NCBI GenBank assembly: GCA_034687125.1
Contig: JAQGBZ010000577.1
Location: forward strand, 1-30,037
Source: Neelides folsomi
Taxonomy: Eukaryota > Arthropoda > Collembola > Neelipleona > Neelidae
DNA: 30,037 bases
Direction: 5' to 3'
A program made the position numbers and the translations under genes. This document shows, piece by piece, positions 22,262-30,037 of this stretch. The notes under the pieces were generated by a model that saw nothing but the letters and a program-made list of their open reading frames with translations, had not been told where the DNA came from and did not search any database. Positions within the stretch are counted from its first letter, which is position 1. Every line of letters begins with the position of its first letter.

Positions 22262-22759
22262 TTTTTGTTTCTACAGCCTTAAAATATTGTTCGACTTTAT
22301 AAATTGGAGGTGAAATAGATTGATAAACAGTTATTGTTCTTAGAAGAATACATTCTGGTGTAATTTTAATGTTCTAATACATGTAAAATACCTATCAAAA
22401 TTGTAAAATCACTATTTTGGGTCAGATTACTTTTCTTTCCATAATTTTTATAATCCTATTTTTATCAAATATGAAAATTGGATTAATATTCTTTTAATCC
22501 AAATCTTATATATTATTCTATTTTATTCGACAATGCCTAAAATAAAATCTCACTTTTATATGACAAATTGAATATACTGATAGGTCAAAATATTTTCTCA
22601 AACTGATCAAAAAAGCGTCAAAAACATTTTCCAATGAAATAAGATTAAAATTCAATATTCGCATATGTATATACTATAATTTGCACAATATGTAATTTGA
22701 ATAAATTAATTCTCAATAGTAGTAATACCTACATGTGTTATTACATGATTTATATCAAC

Positions 22760-22836
22760 CTCGGTTAGTGTCAACCTCGGTTAAGATCACCAAAATTGAT
22801 GTATCCCTTGAAGTTGATCTTATCCGAGGTCCAGTG
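22760..22836. repeat. Reiterated motif, right end of the transposon
   Basis: CTCGGTTAGTGTCAAC at 22760 and CTCGGTTAAGATCACC at 22776 have the same orientation as the left-end copies; the terminal copy (about 22813-22830) is inverted. The block CTCGGTTAGTGTCA...GATCACCAAA...CCCTTGAA also occurs at 22171-22240, so the inner parts of the two ends are direct repeats while the tips are inverted. Confidence 0.75.
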
Positions 22837-22838
22837 TA

Positions 22839-23246
22839 TGTATATTAAATTAATACATCACAATGAAAGTTTATCGTTATCATATATTTTTAAAAGAATT
22901 TTATTAATAAATATATCACCTTAAATAAATAAATTTTAATTTTACTAACCATAAATTAAGTAATAAATACTTTATAATTATTATATATTAATATTATATA
23001 CATACATAGGTGCATGTGGATAATTTAAATCATGTTCGTAATAATGGCTTTCTACATACTACTTTAATTAATATAATTTCCCTTTCAATTTACTTTCATA
23101 ATCAAAATTAAAATTTCTAACTTTGTATAAACGCAAAGCTTTAAGGTTTCATAATGCATTTTGAAACTTTCTAAACAGTCGGAATATTTTACTCTATTGG
23201 AACTTGTTTTAAACTTTGATCAGTCGAGAAGACTTCAAACCTCAAC
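22839..23246. other. Upstream region of the secreted-protein gene
   Basis: It is AT-rich with no gene. The last 150 bp should hold the promoter. No TATA box stands at the expected distance from the initiator-like site; a TATAA at 23126 is too far upstream to pair with it. Confidence 0.4.
23220..23225 (+). promoter_or_regulatory. Arthropod initiator-like element (TCAGTC)
   Basis: It is an exact match to the arthropod initiator consensus TCAGTY, 27 bases before the ATG of the secreted-protein gene. It would give a very short 5'UTR, which is common in arthropods. Confidence 0.4.
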
Positions 23247-24626
23247 ATGATTGAGACACGTTTTGGTTTCCTTCTTTTAACTTTAACTTTGATTCTTGCT
23301 GTTTCTGGGCAAGATTCTTCAATCAACGAACCCCAAAACGATCCAAATGCACCAAATAAAGCTCCAGCACCAGTATTTAAAATATTTTATATATTTTTAA
23401 AAACACGAATTTACAATCATTTATGTGGAAATTATAAAATTTCTAATTTATCAATATTATTATTATCTTAATTTATCATTACAAATATACAGGTATCATT
23501 ATTTTTCAAATAAATGATAATGTTAATTTTTAAACAATGTTAATATTTTTAATTTTCGAAGGGACCTCCTGCTCCACCACCTGGTGGTTGGGGTCCACCA
23601 CAAGCCGGAGCTCCAACACCAGGCGGACAACCCGGATATTATCCAATGTTTGCTATGGTTGGTGTAGAAGCCGAAACCAATGCCACAACCTATTCCAAGA
23701 AAGAAGCAACAATCAAAGAAGAATCCGGGTCTTCTTATCAATCCAAGGCTGGAGGAATGGGACTCATCAATGTTAAGGAACCAAGGGGAAGTGGTGGCAG
23801 AGGTGGTAGACGTGATGGTGATCGAGGTGGCAAAAAACAACCAGGTGGTAAGGGCAAGGATAACAATGAAGCTAGTGGTGACACTGGTGGTGATGGTGGT
23901 GGCAGCGGCGGTGATGAAAGTCCACAACCCAAAGGAGGAAAAGGGAAAAAGGATAAAGAAACTCAAGAGGAGGAAAAGGGAAAGTCAGGTGCTGAGGCTG
24001 ATCCTGACGCTGCTGACTCAGAAGCTTCAACGGCAGCACCTGAAGGCGAAGACGTTGAAAATGATAGTTGGGAACAGCCAGAATATGAATTAGAAGATAA
24101 AAAGAATTTAAATGCTGTCTTTGGAGGAAGTTGCAAACCTGATGAGTAATTTTAAAATTTAATTTAATTTAAATGTTTTAATTTAAATACTAAATGTTTA
24201 ACTGTTTAATTACATTTAAACATAATTATCTGTAATTATTAATTAATTAATTCATTTTGATTTAATTTAATATTTATTTTTTAGCTGGACTAGTTGTAAA
24301 GAAATCAAAGACGAATGCCCAGCGGGACCAGGACGTGATTTTTATTGTATGAAACATGGAGAAAATATGTACAAATGCGTCATTGAATGCATATACAAAA
24401 TTTGCGGAGACGGAAACAGCAGTATGTGAATTTTAAATATTTTTGTTCTTTTTAGTATATATTTTTTAGTTCATATTAATTTCAAGTTTTTAAAATAATT
24501 TTTGAAGTTTATTTAAAACATTGATTGTGTTTAGGAATCGACATGAAGTTTGCTGGACATGAAAAGAGTCGCATTAAAGGAGCTGGAAAATGTGACGCAC
24601 AAAAGAAACCAGAGAAAAAATCATAA
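23247..24626 (+). CDS. Secreted Pro/Gly-rich protein with C-terminal Cys-rich segment, four exons
   Basis: Not recognised. Exons are 23247-23372, 23562-24145, 24285-24421 and 24535-24626, with GT-AG introns of 189, 139 and 113 nt and phases agreeing at all junctions; the product is 312 residues. Residues 1-21 are a signal peptide (FGFLLLTLTLILAVSG). Residues 35-70 are Pro/Gly-rich (GPPAPPPGGWGPPQAG). Asn82 is in a sequon. Residues about 120-185 are low-complexity: Gly with Arg/Lys (GSGGRGGRRDGDRGGKK), then Gly/Asp/Ser, then Lys/Glu. Residues about 185-225 are acidic. Residues 232-279 hold eight cysteines (CKPDDWTSC, DEC, FYC, YKC, IEC, KIC); a ninth lies near the basic C-terminus, close to GKCDAQ. 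It could be a matrix, cuticle-associated or glandular secretion protein; these are guesses. The start has a good context (CAACATG). Confidence 0.85.
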
Positions 24627-24631
24627 ATAAA
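24626..24631 (+). terminator. Poly(A) signal overlapping the stop codon
   Basis: AATAAA begins at the last base of the TAA stop (24624-24626) of the secreted-protein gene. Further AATAAA copies lie downstream at about 24782 and 24974, so the 3'UTR could be minimal or about 150-350 nt. Confidence 0.5.
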
Positions 24632-25053
24632 TCAATTAATTCAGTAAATTAATTATTTTGATAAACACAAGTTCTTTCTACAATTCACTTTTTAATTCAT
24701 CATAAAATTCCAGATTTACATAAATTCATTTAAATATTAAAATACAATTAGTAAAAATTATTCTTAAATATTAATATACAAAATAAATTCGTTACATGAA
24801 GTTTATACTACAGTATTAATAAACACACAGCTAATTAATTTTCAATAACTTAGAAATGGAAGCTATTGAAATTGAGAAAGATTAATTAAATTAGAATTAA
24901 ATGTAAAAATAATAATTAGACTTTTTTGTGTAAAAGTAAAATTTTACATTTATATTAAATGATTAACATTCAATAAACATTAAAAATAAGTTTTTCTTAA
25001 TGATTACACTTTTCAAATTCTACAAATTTTCTTCTTCTGTATGAACTGTACAA
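24632..25053. other. Convergent 3' region between two genes
   Basis: AT-rich sequence with several AATAAA signals on both strands and no coding potential. The flanking genes converge here. Confidence 0.6.
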
Positions 25054-25059
25054 TTTATT
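25054..25059 (-). terminator. Distal poly(A) signal of the phospho-lyase gene
   Basis: AATAAA on minus, about 115 bases after the stop codon of the last exon (25176-25174). It is the first canonical signal beyond exon 8. Confidence 0.5.
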
Positions 25060-25173
25060 AAATAATTACAAAGTTTTTACACAATTATTCGAATTGTTAA
25101 AAATTGTTAAAATACCTCAAAATAAATTGAGGACAATAAAATAGAATATATAGAAAAATGTCAAGTGAGATCT

Positions 25174-29194
<4,021 letters not shown>

Positions 29195-29334
29195 GGTCAA
29201 ACTGATCCTTTTGGAAATTGTGAATTTGTGGAATAAATTTCGTGCCAAATCTTAAAATAGAGGAAAGATGTGATTCGGTGTGAGTGATGGGAAGGACGCG
29301 GAGCGATTGAGCAGAAAACTCCAAGGACTATTCT

Positions 29335-29342
29335 CTTTTATA
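29335..29342 (-). promoter_or_regulatory. TATA box of the phospho-lyase gene
   Basis: GGTATAAAAGAG reads toward the gene on minus. A TCAATC initiator-like site centred on 29308 lies 34 bases downstream, giving a 5'UTR of about 114 nt with no upstream ATG before the start codon at 29194. Confidence 0.7.
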
Positions 29343-29879
29343 CCCTCAACCGAACAACTTCACAAAATCACATTCAGTTAACCATACATACGAGTACTAG
29401 TATATCATATATATAATAAGTTTAAGTAAAGTAGATGTTAAGTATAGGAGATTACTTTATATCTTAATGCCATACTCCCATACATTGTATTTTAAATCCT
29501 CTAACAATAAGTGAAGAATACTAAAATATACTTATACTTAAAATGATATTGTTTTAATATTCCTTCTGTACATTTAGACTGGAACTTTATAATTTCTCTT
29601 CAAAGAGCAGAGAACGAAAAGATGCTCGGATTTCTTATGGTACAATGTATATCAGCTCGGATTGGGATCTGAGGTGATTCAGTTCAGATTTTTCAGCTCG
29701 GATTGACAACGTCAGCTCAGATTCAGAAATAAAATAAAAGTTTTCTTATAAATTTATAAATATTTATTTATAGTGGGCTGTATAGGGAGACTCAAATCAA
29801 TTGATATTATAGCGAAGGAACGCGTAATGTATTTATATTGGAAAATTTAAAAACGTTTTCTCTTATAGTGAAAGGATGG
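29343..29879. other. Upstream region of the phospho-lyase gene, no gene seen
   Basis: No exon or family-like frame. Apart from the TCAGCTCGGATT repeats it is plain AT-rich sequence and would hold any distal control elements of the phospho-lyase gene. Confidence 0.5.
29623..29723. repeat. Dispersed 12-bp repeat TCAGCTCGGATT
   Basis: Copies lie at 29652-29663 and 29693-29704 (exact), 29712-29723 (TCAGCTCAGATT), 29679-29690 (TCAGTTCAGATT) and a partial at 29623-29634 (TGCTCGGATTTC), all in the same direction. They lie 300-400 bp upstream of the phospho-lyase TATA box. Confidence 0.75.
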
Positions 29880-29964
29880 TATATTGAATCATATATACTC
29901 AAATACTAATATACGCAATATAATAAATAAATATACATATACCTAGGTATATAAATTTATATAA

Positions 29965-30000
<36 letters not shown>

Positions 30001-30037
30001 AATATACATATAAGTATATATATATAATAAATATACA
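29880..30037. repeat. AT-rich simple repeat / (AT)n microsatellite at the right edge
   Basis: An (AT)13 run covers about 29971-29996. TAATAAATATACATATA-like units recur near 29920, 29996 and 30024, suggesting a degenerate satellite that continues past the window. Confidence 0.75.

Larger units (their letters stand above)
22068..22836. mobile_element. Non-autonomous TA-inserting DNA transposon (MITE-like)
   Basis: The left end CACTGGACCTCGGTTAAGAT and the right end, in reverse complement CACTGGACCTCGGATAAGAT, form terminal inverted repeats of about 21-22 bp with one mismatch. Both ends are flanked by TA (22066-22067 and 22837-22838), the target duplication of Tc1/mariner-pogo type elements. 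At 769 bp with no transposase frame it is non-autonomous. The ACCTCGG...TTAAG style of terminus resembles pogo/Tigger-type elements, but this is an inference. The interior is AT-rich. The motif CTCGGTTAAGATCACC is repeated near both ends and listed separately. Confidence 0.82.

Noticed and set aside
23523..23966. 147-codon open frame on minus over the secreted-protein gene
   Set aside because: It is the antisense of the low-complexity exon 23562-24145; the sense frame has a signal peptide, consistent splicing and a Cys-rich end.

Overview
The window is nuclear DNA of an arthropod, most likely a hexapod. It is very AT-rich, and its genes are split by short GT-AG introns as well as multi-kilobase ones. 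The gene content is metazoan: a Dpr-interacting-protein (DIP) type immunoglobulin receptor, gustatory-receptor-like 7-TM proteins, and an ethanolamine-phosphate phospho-lyase. Initiator matches (TCAGTC, TCAATC) and TATAAAAG boxes fit an arthropod. The species cannot be named from sequence alone. Fly-type insect gustatory receptors usually end in TYhhhhhQF; the ones here end in a looser NYLVSF / NMLLTF, so a non-fly or early-branching hexapod such as a springtail is possible.

Layout. (1) 1-872: the 3' end of a gustatory-receptor-like gene on +, with a clear last exon and an upstream part that looks frame-broken. (2) 873-8486: almost gene-free AT-rich DNA with a tandem duplication whose second copy is split by a 988-bp indel. 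(3) 8487-18684, minus strand: a DIP cell-adhesion gene, hidden because its exons are only 39-156 nt. Eight coding exons encode a signal sequence, all of Ig1 and half of Ig2; the rest lies beyond the left edge. Regions 1 and 2 therefore probably sit inside its next intron, which is over 8.4 kb. (4) 18685-20479: AT-rich DNA with a 39-bp tandem repeat, a perfect hairpin and a 21-bp periodic motif leading into the next gene. (5) 20480-21788, plus: a complete three-exon gustatory-receptor-like gene (384 aa). (6) 22068-22836: a non-autonomous DNA transposon with TA target duplication and a reiterated CTCGGTTAAGATCACC motif. (7) 23247-24626, plus: a four-exon gene for an unrecognised secreted protein with Pro/Gly-rich, basic/acidic low-complexity and Cys-rich parts. 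(8) 25174-29194, minus: a complete eight-exon class III PLP enzyme of the ETNPPL/PHYKPL family (488 aa) with a TATA promoter and two alternative 3' ends. (9) 29343-30037: short repeats and an AT satellite.

The genes do not form a pathway. They are a neuronal recognition gene, chemoreceptors, a secreted protein and a metabolic enzyme, each with its own signals. The secreted-protein gene and the phospho-lyase gene are convergent, with stop codons about 550 bp apart. Exon models were built by eye from translation, splice consensus and phase agreement at every junction; no alignment or transcript data were available.
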